This document shows positions 43,535 to 53,359 of a DNA stretch of 64,000 nucleotides, piece by piece. Under the pieces are notes generated by a model. That model did no database searches and was not told where the DNA came from. It saw only the letters and a list, made by a program, of their open reading frames with translations. The position numbers were made by a program, and so were the translations under genes. The stretch covers positions 186,001 to 250,000 of the forward strand of contig CAXNMJ010000002.1 of the NCBI GenBank assembly GCA_964203655.1. The letters are read 5' to 3'. Numbering within the stretch: the first letter of the stretch is position 1; every line of letters starts with the position of its first letter. The DNA is from BACL27 sp947488385. GTDB lineage: Bacteria > Actinomycetota > Acidimicrobiia > Acidimicrobiales > Ilumatobacteraceae.

Positions 43535-44836
43535 ATGCCGTCAAACCCGAGCGCTCAACTAGTTCGCCTCGGTGTGCTCGGACACGGTGTTGTTGGATCA
43601 GCTTTTGTTGAGTTGGTGACCCAGCAGTCAGAACAGATTTTGGCTCGCAGTGGTGTGCGACTTGAGGTAACAAAAGTTTGTATTCGTGACACGAAAAAGA
43701 AACACTCGTTGCCCAAAGGCGCGACTCTTGTCAGCGACCCACATGCGCTGGTGCAGTCGGCAGACGTTGATCTTGTTGTTGAATTGATGGGCGGAATCGA
43801 GCCGGCGTCTCAACTGATTTTCGAATCACTTGGTAAACACAAGCCCGTAGTGACAGCAAACAAAGCGTTGTTGGCAAGTCGTGGACCTGAACTTTTTGCT
43901 GCTGCCGACGCAGCCTCGACAGATTTGTTGTTTGAAGCAGCCGTTTGTGGCGGCATTCCGTTGATTCGACCTCTACGCGAGAGTTTGCGGGGCGAGCCGA
44001 TCTCGCGCGTCATGGGCATTGTCAACGGCACGACGAATTTTATTCTCACAAAAATGAGTGAAGTTGGCGCAGATTACGCAGATGCACTCGCTGAAGCGCA
44101 AAAACTTGGGTTCGCCGAAGCCGACCCGACTGCCGATGTTGAAGGACATGACGCCGCGGCAAAAATTGCGATTATTGCCAGCATCGCATTTGGCACGACC
44201 GTGCGCGCCGAAGACGTGTTTGTTGAGGGCATCAGCAAAATTTCTGCAGCCGATATTGCGATCGCTCGAAAATTTGGTTACGCAGTCAAGCTTTTGGGTG
44301 TTGCCGAACTTGATGCATCAACATCGATGGTCTCGGTTCGCGTGCACCCATCTCTAGTTGCCTTGAATAATCCGCTTGCTGCGGTGCGTGAGAGTTTCAA
44401 CGCGGTTTTGGTTGACGGCAAAGCATCGGGCTCGCTGATGTTTTACGGACGCGGTGCAGGTGGCGAGCCGACTGCGTCGGCCGTTCTTGGCGATGTGATT
44501 GATGCGGCGATCAATTTGCGCAAGGGCACGCACGCACTGCTCGGTGCGTTTACTGCGACAAAGTTGATGTCGATGGACTCAGTGAATTGCGAATACATGA
44601 TCGGTCTTGAGGTTGCCGACAAACCTGGCGTGTTACACGCCGTGACGGGTGTGTTCGCGCGCAACGGAGTGAGTATTCGTGCGGCCGAACAAGACGGAAT
44701 TGGTGCTGACGCGAGATTGGTTTTCTTGACGCACGATGCAAATGAAAAAGCGGTGCAAAGTTGTTTGAGCGAACTTAAGTCGCTTGATGCCGTAAAGCAT
44801 GTCGGTGCTTTGTTGCGCGTTGTCGCTAACTCGTAA
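43535..44836 (+). CDS. hom: homoserine dehydrogenase
   Basis: 433 residues. N-terminal Rossmann fold (VRLGVLGHGVVGSAFVEL), DLVVELMGGIEPA, VTANKALLASRGPELF, GIPLIRPLRESLRGEPI and GIVNGTTNFILTKM. The C-terminal ACT domain (about residues 350-430, VADKPGVLHAVTGVFARNGVSIRA) is the usual site for threonine feedback. Known: aspartate semialdehyde to homoserine. Sits between lysA and thrC. Confidence 0.95.
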   Translation: MPSNPSAQLVRLGVLGHGVVGSAFVELVTQQSEQILARSGVRLEVTKVCIRDTKKKHSLPKGATLVSDPHALVQSADVDLVVELMGGIEPASQLIFESLGKHKPVVTANKALLASRGPELFAAADAASTDLLFEAAVCGGIPLIRPLRESLRGEPISRVMGIVNGTTNFILTKMSEVGADYADALAEAQKLGFAEADPTADVEGHDAAAKIAIIASIAFGTTVRAEDVFVEGISKISAADIAIARKFGYAVKLLGVAELDASTSMVSVRVHPSLVALNNPLAAVRESFNAVLVDGKASGSLMFYGRGAGGEPTASAVLGDVIDAAINLRKGTHALLGAFTATKLMSMDSVNCEYMIGLEVADKPGVLHAVTGVFARNGVSIRAAEQDGIGADARLVFLTHDANEKAVQSCLSELKSLDAVKHVGALLRVVANS

Positions 44837-44838
44837 CG

Positions 44839-46230
44839 ATGCAATACGTTTCAACGCGCGGCACTGCTCCACAAATTGGATTTTGTGATGTGTTGCTCGC
44901 CGGTTTGGCGCGCGACGGCGGTCTCTATGTGCCACAAAGTTGGCCAAAGTTAGAAGAGTTTCGCAGCGGAGATGTCGCCACGACGTATGCCAAACGAGCG
45001 GCAAGCATCATGGCGCCTTTTGTCGGCGGTGAAATCGACCAGCAAGTATTTGAACGTTTATGTGTCGAGGCTTATTCAACTTTTCGGAACACTGAAGTAG
45101 CACCACTTGTTGAGATCAGTGAGAACGAGTATTTGCTTGAACTGTTTCATGGGCCGACTTTGGCGTTCAAAGATGTGGCGTTGCAATTGGTCGGCAAGTT
45201 GTTTGATCACGTCTTGGCACAGCGCAACGAACGCGTGATGATCGTCGGGGCCACGAGTGGCGATACCGGTGGGGCAGCATTTGACGGAGTGGCTTCGTGT
45301 CGAAATGTCGACATCGTGATGCTTTATCCAAATAATCGAGTAAGTGATGTGCAGCGACGCCAGATGACGACATTGACAGCCAAGAATGTTCACGCTGTTG
45401 CAGTTGACGGAACATTCGACGATTGCCAAGACTTGGTCAAAGCGATGTTTAACGATGAAAAGTTTCGAGATGCGAATCAACTTTCAGCGGTGAATTCAAT
45501 TAATTGGGTGCGAGTGATGGCACAAGTTGTTTATTACATCACCGCGCTTGAAAAACTTGGCAGATCAGCCGTGTTTAGCGTGCCGACTGGAAACTTTGGC
45601 AACGTGCTTGCCGGTTGGATTGCCAAACAAATGGGGGCGCCAATCGACGGCTTCGTCGTGGCTTCAAATAAGAACGATATTTTGACGCGCTTTTTTGAGT
45701 CAAAAAAGATGACATCCAATGAGGTTGTGCCGACATTGAGCCCGAGTATGGACATTCAAGTTTCATCAAACTTTGAGCGGTTAATTTTTGAGATGAACAA
45801 TCGTGACGGTATCGCAACTGCAAAGCAGCTCGTCGAGTTTCGTTCAACCGGCGAATTGAACGTGGCTGCAGGTTCGTATCAAAAGTGGATTTCAGGTGTG
45901 TTCGTTGGTCGGCGATGTGATGACGAAGAAACTTTGGCCACAATGCGGGACGTGTATAAAAAGTCAGGGATGTTGATTGATCCACATACGGCGGTGGGAT
46001 TGTCTGCGGCGCGTCAAAGTGCGGGCGTTGATTATCCAAAAGAAGTGCCGATGATTACGTTGGCGACTGCACACCCCGCGAAGTTTCCTGATGCGGTGCG
46101 GCGGGCGACAGGTGAAACACCGAAGTTGCCAGAGCACCTGGCCGACTTGATGAGCCGACCCGAGCGAAGTGTTTCGTTGCCGAATGACCTGAAGGCTGTG
46201 CAGGCGTTTGTTGCTGGTTGTCGCAACTAA
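44839..46230 (+). CDS. thrC: threonine synthase
   Basis: 463 residues of the long (ThrC class with N-terminal extension) form: QYVSTRGTAPQIGFCDVLLAGLARDGGLYVP, PLP Lys in GPTLAFKDVALQLVG (near residue 111), VGATSGDTGGAAFDG, and SVPTGNFGNVLAGWIAKQMG for the phosphate loop. Known: O-phosphohomoserine to threonine. Its substrate enzyme, homoserine kinase (thrB), often follows in this locus but is absent here. Confidence 0.95.
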   Translation: MQYVSTRGTAPQIGFCDVLLAGLARDGGLYVPQSWPKLEEFRSGDVATTYAKRAASIMAPFVGGEIDQQVFERLCVEAYSTFRNTEVAPLVEISENEYLLELFHGPTLAFKDVALQLVGKLFDHVLAQRNERVMIVGATSGDTGGAAFDGVASCRNVDIVMLYPNNRVSDVQRRQMTTLTAKNVHAVAVDGTFDDCQDLVKAMFNDEKFRDANQLSAVNSINWVRVMAQVVYYITALEKLGRSAVFSVPTGNFGNVLAGWIAKQMGAPIDGFVVASNKNDILTRFFESKKMTSNEVVPTLSPSMDIQVSSNFERLIFEMNNRDGIATAKQLVEFRSTGELNVAAGSYQKWISGVFVGRRCDDEETLATMRDVYKKSGMLIDPHTAVGLSAARQSAGVDYPKEVPMITLATAHPAKFPDAVRRATGETPKLPEHLADLMSRPERSVSLPNDLKAVQAFVAGCRN

Positions 46231-46275
46231 AAATTGGCTGTTGCCAACGAGTTGATCTTCGGCTAGAGTTGTGTT

Positions 46276-46291
46276 GCTCGGGTTCCCGAGC
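46276..46291 (+). other. perfect short hairpin between thrC and rho
   Basis: Arms GCTCGGG and CCCGAGC separated by TT, in the 179-bp gap between thrC and the rho start. No T-run follows, so it is not a classic intrinsic terminator. It may be part of a rho leader or simply a weak structure. Confidence 0.4.
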
Positions 46292-46409
46292 GAGTCCCCG
46301 CCAATTCGTGGCAGACGCATTTCAACGCAATCTGATCTGTGCCCCTGCATATTGAGTTTTAGCGGCAAATTGGGCGGCGAAAATTTTGATCGCCCTGAAA
46401 GAAGGCAAT

Positions 46410-48204
46410 GTGGCTAGTGGAGCCCTTGAACAATCGGCACTTGAAGCAAAAGATCGCGAGCAACTTCTTGCAATCGCGAAGGCGCTCGGCGTGAAGTCGG
46501 CAGCGCGTGCCAAAAAAGAAGAGATTATTGAAATGATTCTTGAGCAGACTGCGCCGGCACCAGTTGTGGCTGCGCCGAGTTCGTCGTCGACGGGTTCGAA
46601 GCGCAGTTCAGCGAGTGCAAGTGCGAGTGATTCGAGTTCAAGCGCTGCGTCGAAGTCTGATGGCCCGATGCTTGGAGCAGACGGACAGCCACTTGCCGAG
46701 TGGGAGATTGAACTTGCCGAGCATGAAGGTACGCCGATTGCGCCTGAAGCGCGACGACGCAGTGAGCAAGGCGATTCGCGTGGTGATGATCGTGGTCCGC
46801 GCAACGACCGCAATGATCGCAATGATCGTGGCCCGCGCAACGATCGCAACGATCGCGGCTCGCGCACGCCGCAACGACCGTAATGATCGTGGCGACCGCA
46901 ATAGTTTTCAGCGCAATTACAACGAACAAGATGGCGGAAATCGAAACCGCAATAATCGCCGTCGCCGTCGTGGACCTGGTGGTTTTAGAAACTCGCGAGA
47001 CGAAGGCCCACAGGGTGATGATCGCTACGAGACAAACGAAGTTCAAGAGACGAACGAGCCGATCAGCAATGATCCGATTGAAATCTCTGGCTACTTAGAT
47101 TTGCGTGACGAGGGCTACGGCTTCTTGCGCGTAAACGGATACTTGGCTTCGCAGGGCGATGCCTATGTCTCGGTTCGTTTGACGCGCCAATTCAATTTGC
47201 GCAAGGGCGATCATGTAACTGGTATGTGTCGTCCAGCAGGACGAAACGAAAAGAATCCAGGAATGATCGACATTCGCACGATCAACGGCACCGATGCAGA
47301 CAAGATGAAAGCACGACCAAAGTTCGAAGACTTGACGCCGTTGTTTCCTGACGAGAAGTTAGATCTATCGAGTGCAAGTGATCCGACAAATATGACGGCA
47401 CGAATCATCGACTTGATTTCACCAATCGGTAAGGGTCAGCGTGGCATCATCGTGTCGCCGCCGAAAGCCGGTAAGACCAGCGTGATGAAGACGATTGCTA
47501 CGTCAATCGAAAAGAATCACCCTGAAGTGAAGTTGATTGTGTTGCTGATTGACGAGCGACCAGAAGAAGTAACAGACATGCGACGCACCGTAAAGGGTGA
47601 AGTTGTTTCGTCGACGTTTGATCGTCCGTCAGAAGAGCACACACATGTTGCCGAACTTGTAATTGAAAAAGCCAAGCGCATGGTTGAAATGGGCGAAGAC
47701 GTTGTGGTGATTTTGGATGGAATCACCCGTTTGTCTCGTGCCTACAACCTTGCAGCACCAACAACCGGACGTGTTATGTCGGGTGGTATTGATGCTGGTG
47801 CGTTGTATCCGCCGAAGAAGTTCTTCGGTGCGGCGCGCAACATTGAAGAAGGTGGCAGTTTGACAATTTTGGCAACTGCACTCGTCGAGACAAATAGTCG
47901 AATGGACGACGCAATTTTCGAAGAGTTCAAGGGAACCGGCAACATGGAGCTTCGCTTGGATCGAAAACTTGCCGAGCGACGAATTTATCCAGCGATTGAT
48001 GTTGATGCGTCAAGCACACGACATGAAGAGTTGTTGTTTAATCGTCAGCAATTGCAGATGGTTTGGAAGTTGCGTCGCGTGTTGAGCGGTCTTGCCGCTG
48101 ACGGCAACGCGGCACCAGGGCTCGAGTTGTTGATTGATCGCTTGAAGACGTTCAAGAACAACGACGAGTTCTTGGCTGAAATCGCAAAACAGCCGACTAC
48201 GTAA
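46410..48204 (+). CDS. rho: transcription termination factor Rho, frame interrupted once in its low-complexity region
   Basis: The GTG at 46410 has a good ribosome binding site (AAGAAGG). Rho_N (QLLAIAKALGVKSAARAKKEEIIE, about residues 15-45) is followed by a Ser-rich and then Arg/Asp/Asn-rich insertion, typical of actinobacterial Rho. In that insertion the frame runs to a stop at 46881-46883, while the next frame continues through the cold-shock RNA-binding domain (ISGYLDLRDEGYGFLR), Walker A PPKAGKTSVMK, Walker B VVVILDGITRLSRAYN and the R-loop region KKFFGAARN. Removing one base at about 46868 joins them into 597 residues. Known: hexameric RNA helicase ending transcription. The break sits in repeats and is probably a sequence error. 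Confidence 0.88.
46799..46900 (+). repeat. degenerate tandem repeat encoding RNDRNDRG units in Rho
   Basis: Near-repeats of CGCAACGATCGCAATGATCG-type units encode alternating Arg, Asn, Asp and Gly residues. The frame break in rho lies inside this stretch, so slippage, length variation or misassembly are all plausible here. Confidence 0.75.
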
Positions 48205-48218
48205 GTTCTCGTCGAGTC

Positions 48219-49278
48219 ATGTCGACCAACGACAGCCATAGTCAAAGATTGGCGCGCGTTCGCTTGCTGGCGATTGTCAAGTCGCAACTTGAGATTGATC
48301 GAGCGGCGAGTGCGACTAGTGCCGGCTTTGCTAGTGAGCTCGATGCAGCTCGTGTTCGAACCAAGTGAATTTGGCGCGGCGGTTGGTGGAGTTTTAAATG
48401 GTGTGGCTTGGGTTCTACTAACGGGTCGGCACGAGCGTGGGCTTGGGCCGGCGTTGATGTGGGCTCTACGCAACAAAGCAACAGCATTGAAATTGTTCAC
48501 CGAACAAAGTGCTGGCGATCTCGCACGTGGCGCAAAAAACTTTAATTTTACGATCGAAGTGTTTGCAGTTGATTCATCAACTGCGGTAAGTGTGGCGACG
48601 CCAAGTCTGGTGAAAACAATTGAAGTGAGTGTGGCCGACGAGATGTTTGCTGCATTTATAAAGTCATCTGGCGCCGAAGTGATTCGTGAGCACGGTGTGA
48701 TGTCGGGTGAAGTTGTGGGGCTTGAAGTGTGTCGCGTTGTGCCTGGCGAGTCAGGTGATTCGCACATAGAAATCGGAGTAGGTGTACATGATCGCGAGAC
48801 TTTTCAACTGGTGCACGGTCAGACCGCGACGATTGAGTCTTTGCGCCGAGTGGTAACTGAGGTTGCGGCGCGTCGTGTTGTGGGGGCGCAGGTGCATCCG
48901 TTGAATCAGTTGGCACGTGAGCGAATCTTGCGACACGTTGTCTGTCAATCTCCAGGTTTGGTCGGCGCACAGTCATTGAGCGCTGCGCAACCGCCGAGCA
49001 AGCGACGAAATTTGAAAGAAATCGTGCCGTGCGTTGCTTCTGGTATTTCGCAAACTGGTCAAAAAATAGTCGTGATTTTTAGTGTGGGCATTGATCCTGA
49101 TGTGGTGGCGTTTGGTGCTGACGCGCGAGAGCAAATCAATTCAAACGCAGAGTTGATTTTTGCCTGTCCGACGCGCGACATTGTGCCTGCGGTGACGAGG
49201 CTTGCCGAGATGCTGAACAAGTCGGCACGATTTGTCGGAGTTGATGTTTTGGGTGCGCAAGCGCAACCCCAAGTTTGA
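48219..49278 (+). CDS. unknown protein between rho and prfA, frame interrupted once
   Basis: I do not recognise a family. An ATG at 48219 opens a frame reading MSTNDSHSQRLARVRLLAIV and so on for about 50 codons to a TGA at 48366-48368. The neighbouring frame carries the rest (FEPSEFGAAVGGVLNGVAWVLL to the C-terminus). Removing one base near 48353 gives a 352-residue protein. It is mostly soluble, with VRRVVTE-type helices and a C-terminal domain (KIVVIFSVGIDPDVVAFGADARE). If the first part is not used, an ATG at 48343 could start a shorter 311-residue product. In other actinobacteria rpmE usually fills the rho-prfA gap; this is not rpmE. Confidence 0.6.
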
Positions 49279-49296
49279 TGCAATAGTCTGAACATC

Positions 49297-50367
49297 GTGC
49301 TTGAGCGACTTGACGGTATTGAAAGAGATTTTTTAGATCTCGAGGCGAGCATGGCGACGTCTGATGTGCTCGAAGATCAAAACAAGTTGCGTGAAGTTTC
49401 ACGGAGATACAAACAGATGACTCCGTTAGTTGAGTGCATACGCAAGTATCGTGCCGCTACAGGAAATGCAGATGCGGCTCGTGAGCTGATAGCCGATGCG
49501 AGCGGAACGGAACGCGAGCAACTGCAAGCAGAGTTGAACTCAGCCACATCAACGATTGCGGCACTTGAAAACGAATTGAAAGTTTTGCTTTTGCCACCAG
49601 ACCCGAATTCAGGCAAGAACATAATCATCGAAATTCGCGGTGCCGAAGGTGGCGAAGAAGCAAACTTGTTTGCCAGCGATTTGTTTGACATGTATAAAGC
49701 GTTTGCGGCGCGTAACAACTGGAGTGTTGAAGTTTTATCGATGGATCTTTCGCCCAAGGGCGGAATCAACCAAGTTGTGATGATTTTTAAAGGTGAGACG
49801 GCTTGGACGCGAATGCGTTTTGAGGGCGGCCCGCACCGCGTGCAACGCGTGCCAGCAACTGAAAACCAAGGGCGAATTCACACGAGTTCGGCAACAGTCA
49901 TGGTGTTGCCCGAGGCCGAAGAAGTTGAACTTCACATTGACGAAAAAGATTTGCAGATTGACGTTTATCGCGCCAGCGGACCTGGTGGCCAAGGCGTGAA
50001 TACCACCGACTCGGCCGTGCGAATTACGCACCGACCAAGCGGAGTGGTGGTGGCGATGCAAGATGAACGCAGTCAGTTGCAGAATCGACTTCGCGCGATG
50101 CAGGTTTTGCGCGCGAGATTGTTGAAGCGACAAGAAGAAGAGTTGCAGGCTCGTGCCTCGGCTGAACGCAAAGCCCAAGTTGGTGGCGGTGGTCGTGGCG
50201 AGAAAATTCGCACCTATAACTTTAAAGACAGCCGCGTAACCGACCATCGAATTGGGTTTACTTTGCATCAATTGCAAGATGTGTTGGCTGGCAATTTAGA
50301 TCCTGTTATTGATGCGCTGACACTCGAATATCAAACGGAGCAGTTGGCCGACTCTGGCGAGAGATAA
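49297..50367 (+). CDS. prfA: peptide chain release factor 1
   Basis: 356 residues. Peptidyl-hydrolysis motif GGQ in YRASGPGGQGVNTTDSAVRITH (near residue 230), and the codon-recognition PxT motif as PAT in RVPATENQGRIHTS, which marks RF1 rather than RF2. Known: terminates at UAA and UAG. GTG start; prmC, which methylates the GGQ glutamine, follows 8 bp later. Confidence 0.96.
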   Translation: MLERLDGIERDFLDLEASMATSDVLEDQNKLREVSRRYKQMTPLVECIRKYRAATGNADAARELIADASGTEREQLQAELNSATSTIAALENELKVLLLPPDPNSGKNIIIEIRGAEGGEEANLFASDLFDMYKAFAARNNWSVEVLSMDLSPKGGINQVVMIFKGETAWTRMRFEGGPHRVQRVPATENQGRIHTSSATVMVLPEAEEVELHIDEKDLQIDVYRASGPGGQGVNTTDSAVRITHRPSGVVVAMQDERSQLQNRLRAMQVLRARLLKRQEEELQARASAERKAQVGGGGRGEKIRTYNFKDSRVTDHRIGFTLHQLQDVLAGNLDPVIDALTLEYQTEQLADSGER

Positions 50368-50375
50368 ATTCTGTC

Positions 50376-51257
50376 GTGACTAACGACGACACGATCACTT
50401 GGGGCGAGTTACTGAAAGTAACGGCCGAAGATCTTGGCAATCAGCAAGAAGCAAGATGGCTCTGCGAACACGCGGGTGGTTTTGATCGTCAAGAGTTTGA
50501 TGCAGCAGCGACTGAGTTAGTCAGCGAGCGCGCTGGCATTGCGTTGCGCAAGATGGTGGGTCGGCGACTTGCGGGTGAGCCATTGCAATACGTGATGAGC
50601 CGTTGGGCGTTTCGTCATTTAGATGTTTTGGTTGATAAGCGTGTTTTGATTCCGCGACCAGAGACTGAATTGGTTGTGCAGTCTGCGCTTGATTTGGCAC
50701 GGGCCGTGATCAAAAATCTGAACCGAAAAATACGATTGGCAGATTTAGGTACAGGTAGTGGTGTAATCGGTTTGTCGTTGGCGAGTGAATTACCGCGCGG
50801 AAGCAGTGAAGTTTGGTTGACAGACGTCTCGAGTGATGCGTTAGATGTAGCGCGAGCCAATTTGGCGGGTTCGGGTTTGCTCGACGGCGATGTGCGGGTC
50901 GCAGAGGGTAATTGGCTTGAAGCTTTTGCTCGTACACCTGAGTTGAGTCGCAATAGTTTTGATTTGATTGTGAGCAATCCGCCGTATATTGCGCGTGGTG
51001 ACTCAAGTGTCGAGTCAGTCGTGCGTGATTACGAGCCGCACGTGGCGCTTTTCGCGGGCGACGATGGACTTGATGCGTATCGCGAGATAGTGCCTGCGGC
51101 GCACGACTGGCTTGTCTCAGATGGTTGGTTGGTGCTTGAAATCGGCCATGACCAAGGTGACGCGCTGCGACGAATGCTTGAACAAAACAGATTCAAAAAT
51201 ATTGAGATTCGCCAAGATCTCGCTTTGCGCGACCGTATCGCCCTCGGCCAAAAGTAA
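50376..51257 (+). CDS. prmC: release factor glutamine methyltransferase
   Basis: 293 residues. The N-terminal helical domain is followed by a SAM-dependent methyltransferase fold with LADLGTGSGVIGLSLA and the catalytic NPPY in LIVSNPPYIARGDSSV (near residue 201). Also present is RFLDVLVDKRVLIPRPETELVV-type text (HLDVLVDKRVLIPRPETE). Known: N5-methylates the GGQ glutamine of release factors. The Sua5-type gene that follows prmC in mycobacteria is missing here. Confidence 0.95.
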   Translation: MTNDDTITWGELLKVTAEDLGNQQEARWLCEHAGGFDRQEFDAAATELVSERAGIALRKMVGRRLAGEPLQYVMSRWAFRHLDVLVDKRVLIPRPETELVVQSALDLARAVIKNLNRKIRLADLGTGSGVIGLSLASELPRGSSEVWLTDVSSDALDVARANLAGSGLLDGDVRVAEGNWLEAFARTPELSRNSFDLIVSNPPYIARGDSSVESVVRDYEPHVALFAGDDGLDAYREIVPAAHDWLVSDGWLVLEIGHDQGDALRRMLEQNRFKNIEIRQDLALRDRIALGQK

Positions 51258-51277
51258 AACTGAAACTAAAGCTAGAT

Positions 51278-52781
51278 CTAAATCTGGAGTGTGCCGGCTG
51301 AGTCGAGGCTGACTTCGCGGTTAATCCACTCGCCACTGCTTAGTGCTGTTGCAACTTGCGGATCTGAAGATGTTGCCCACGCGCGACGAGAGTCTTTGAG
51401 CAATGTCGCGGCGATTGCAGTTTCGGGTTGGCCGTCGCGATTGTGCATCACAGTAAAGGCTTCGATTTTTACTTTGCCGACTAAGTCGCTTGCTGCTTCG
51501 GGTGGCGAAGCGAGTTCGCGCTTGTCTAGAGCGTCGATTGTTTGTTGTGGTGAGTCGTGGCGAAAACCATTCTTGCTTGGTGCGCTCGAGTAGACACCGA
51601 AAGAATGTTTCGTGGCGTAACCACCGTTGGCCCAGATGAATCCTTTTTCAGAAGAACCTGTTGTGTTGCGAAGTTGAGTCATCATTGTGGCGATTGCATG
51701 CATCACGTAGTTGTTCCATGGACCACCACTAAACGAGAGACCGCCTGTAATTGTGAGCTGTTGGTCGAGTGAAAGATTCAAAGACTTTGCGCCAAGTTGC
51801 ACTGCCGAAGGAAAACACGAATAGAGATCGATCAGTGAAATTTCTTTGAGCGAAGTACTTGCAAGATCGCAAGCCATGTTGCCGCCGAGTCGAACGGCAG
51901 GTGTATCGGCAAACGAGAAGCGATTCGAAATGTAATAGTGCTCATGGCAGTCGGTGCCCGAGTGGGGGAAGATCCATTTCTCTTTGGGTATGCCGAGTTG
52001 TGTCGCTTTGCCTGCTGAGCAGATGATTAGTGCTGCGGCCATGTCGACTTGGTTGTTTGAGTTCATTACTTTGCGATATGGCAGGCCGATCATTCGATTT
52101 TTCGCCGACACGGTGCGAATTTGCTCGGCTGTAAGCGGGGTTCTGACTCCACGCGAATTCGTTTTTTGCTGCGACGTTGCTGAAACGAGACCAAAGTTCG
52201 CTGATGAGTTTTTCGTGCTCGTCAATATTGCGATTGACGCTGGCCCGCAATGCACTTTCAAACATTGGATAAATCTGCACAGGCAAAACAATTTTGCGCG
52301 CAATTTCTTGTTCGCTACTCATCGCAGCATCATCAACAATGCTTTGTGCTGACGGTGTGTCGGCAATTGATTGCGACCAGTCAAGCGAAACGTTTTCTTT
52401 CAGCGCGCGAGCGCGTGAGTTTGAGGCTTCACCGCCGGCGAGGATTGCGATTTCAAGTTCTCCGTTTTGAATCTCGCGAGCAAGTTTGTTGACCAGCAGT
52501 TGGGGCATATTGCCGCCGTGCGGAGTAATGCCGTAAGTGTGCGCTTTGATCCCAAGTAGTGAAGCAACAGTGTGAGCGGGGTTTGTGTACTTCCACGAGA
52601 GCAATCGAACGATATGTAGCGCATCAATCTCTGGGATTGCGCTTAGATTCGCGTCTGATGTGGCTTGACGAATCGCCTCTGCGATTAGAACAGCCGGTTC
52701 GCGTGCATCTGCCAAAGTGTTTGTGCGATTGACGATTTGGCCCTGCCCAACCAGCACCGGCGTACGCGGGTCAATCGACAT
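51278..52781 (-). pseudogene. thiolase-like acyl-CoA acetyltransferase family protein, frame interrupted once
   Basis: Two overlapping frames encode one protein. The N-terminal part starts MSIDPRTPVLVGQGQIVN, with IDALHIVRLLSWKYTNPAHT. The C-terminal part reads LTAEQIRTVSAKNRMIGLPY, MNSNNQVDMAAALI and GGLSFSGGPWNNYVMHAI. They meet at AWSQNP / LTAEQ; removing one base from the GGGG run at 52137-52140 restores a 500-residue protein. The region where classic thiolases carry the nucleophilic Cys reads TPHGGNMPQ, without Cys. Known: this SCP2-like, C-terminally extended thiolase branch is of uncertain activity. It is divergent from rpiB and interrupts the housekeeping block on the opposite strand. 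Confidence 0.75.
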
Positions 52782-52888
52782 AACTAGACACATTACGCCG
52801 TGGTACTTGCCATTGAGATTTTGTGTGTTGGCAGTTGTGTACGAAACGTAATTCAGGCGGTGAATGAAAGTTATATACACTTTGGGCG

Positions 52889-53359
52889 ATGAGGAAGATT
52901 GCGATTGGGGCAGATCACGCTGGATTTGAGTTGAAGCAGCACTTGATCACTTATCTTTCTGGCAAAGGTTTTGTTGTTGCCGATCACGGCACGAATTCAA
53001 CCGAAAGTGTTGACTACCCAGAGATTTGTGCCAATGTGGCGCGAGCCGTGCGGGACGGAAAAGCCGAAGTTGGCATTGTGCTCGGAGGCAGCGGACAAGG
53101 CGAGCAGATTGCAGCCAACAAGATCAATGGTGTTCGGGCGGCACTATGCAACGACCTTTATCTTGCAGAGATGGCCAGATCTCACAACAATGCCAACGTG
53201 TTGTCGATGGGTGGGAGAGTTGTGTCACAGCAACTCGCTGAGCAAATAGTTGGTAAGTTTTTAGAAACAGAATTTGAGGGCGGTAGGCACGAAAGGCGTG
53301 TCGCACAGCTTGGTGAAATTGAAAAGTCTGAAAATCAACAAGTTAAAGGAAGTAAATAA
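52889..53359 (+). CDS. rpiB: ribose-5-phosphate isomerase B
   Basis: 156 residues of the LacAB/RpiB family: IAIGADHAGFELKQHL, DYPEICANVARAV, GIVLGGSGQGEQIAANKI and RAALCNDLYLAEMARSHNNANVLSMGGR. The GSGQGEQ form, with Glu in place of the Cys general base, is the actinobacterial type. Known: interconverts ribulose- and ribose-5-phosphate. Its stop overlaps the glyA start by one base. Confidence 0.94.
   Translation: MRKIAIGADHAGFELKQHLITYLSGKGFVVADHGTNSTESVDYPEICANVARAVRDGKAEVGIVLGGSGQGEQIAANKINGVRAALCNDLYLAEMARSHNNANVLSMGGRVVSQQLAEQIVGKFLETEFEGGRHERRVAQLGEIEKSENQQVKGSK

Noticed and set aside
46540..46880. Separate Arg-rich N-terminus for Rho in the second frame
   Set aside because: The true Rho_N domain is in the other frame. 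The Arg-rich reading (SRLRRHQLWLRRVRRRR) is an out-of-frame translation of the Ser-rich linker.
46799..46900. CRISPR-like short repeats
   Set aside because: Units are coding, in register with Arg/Asn/Asp codons of the Rho insertion, and have no spacer-repeat layout.
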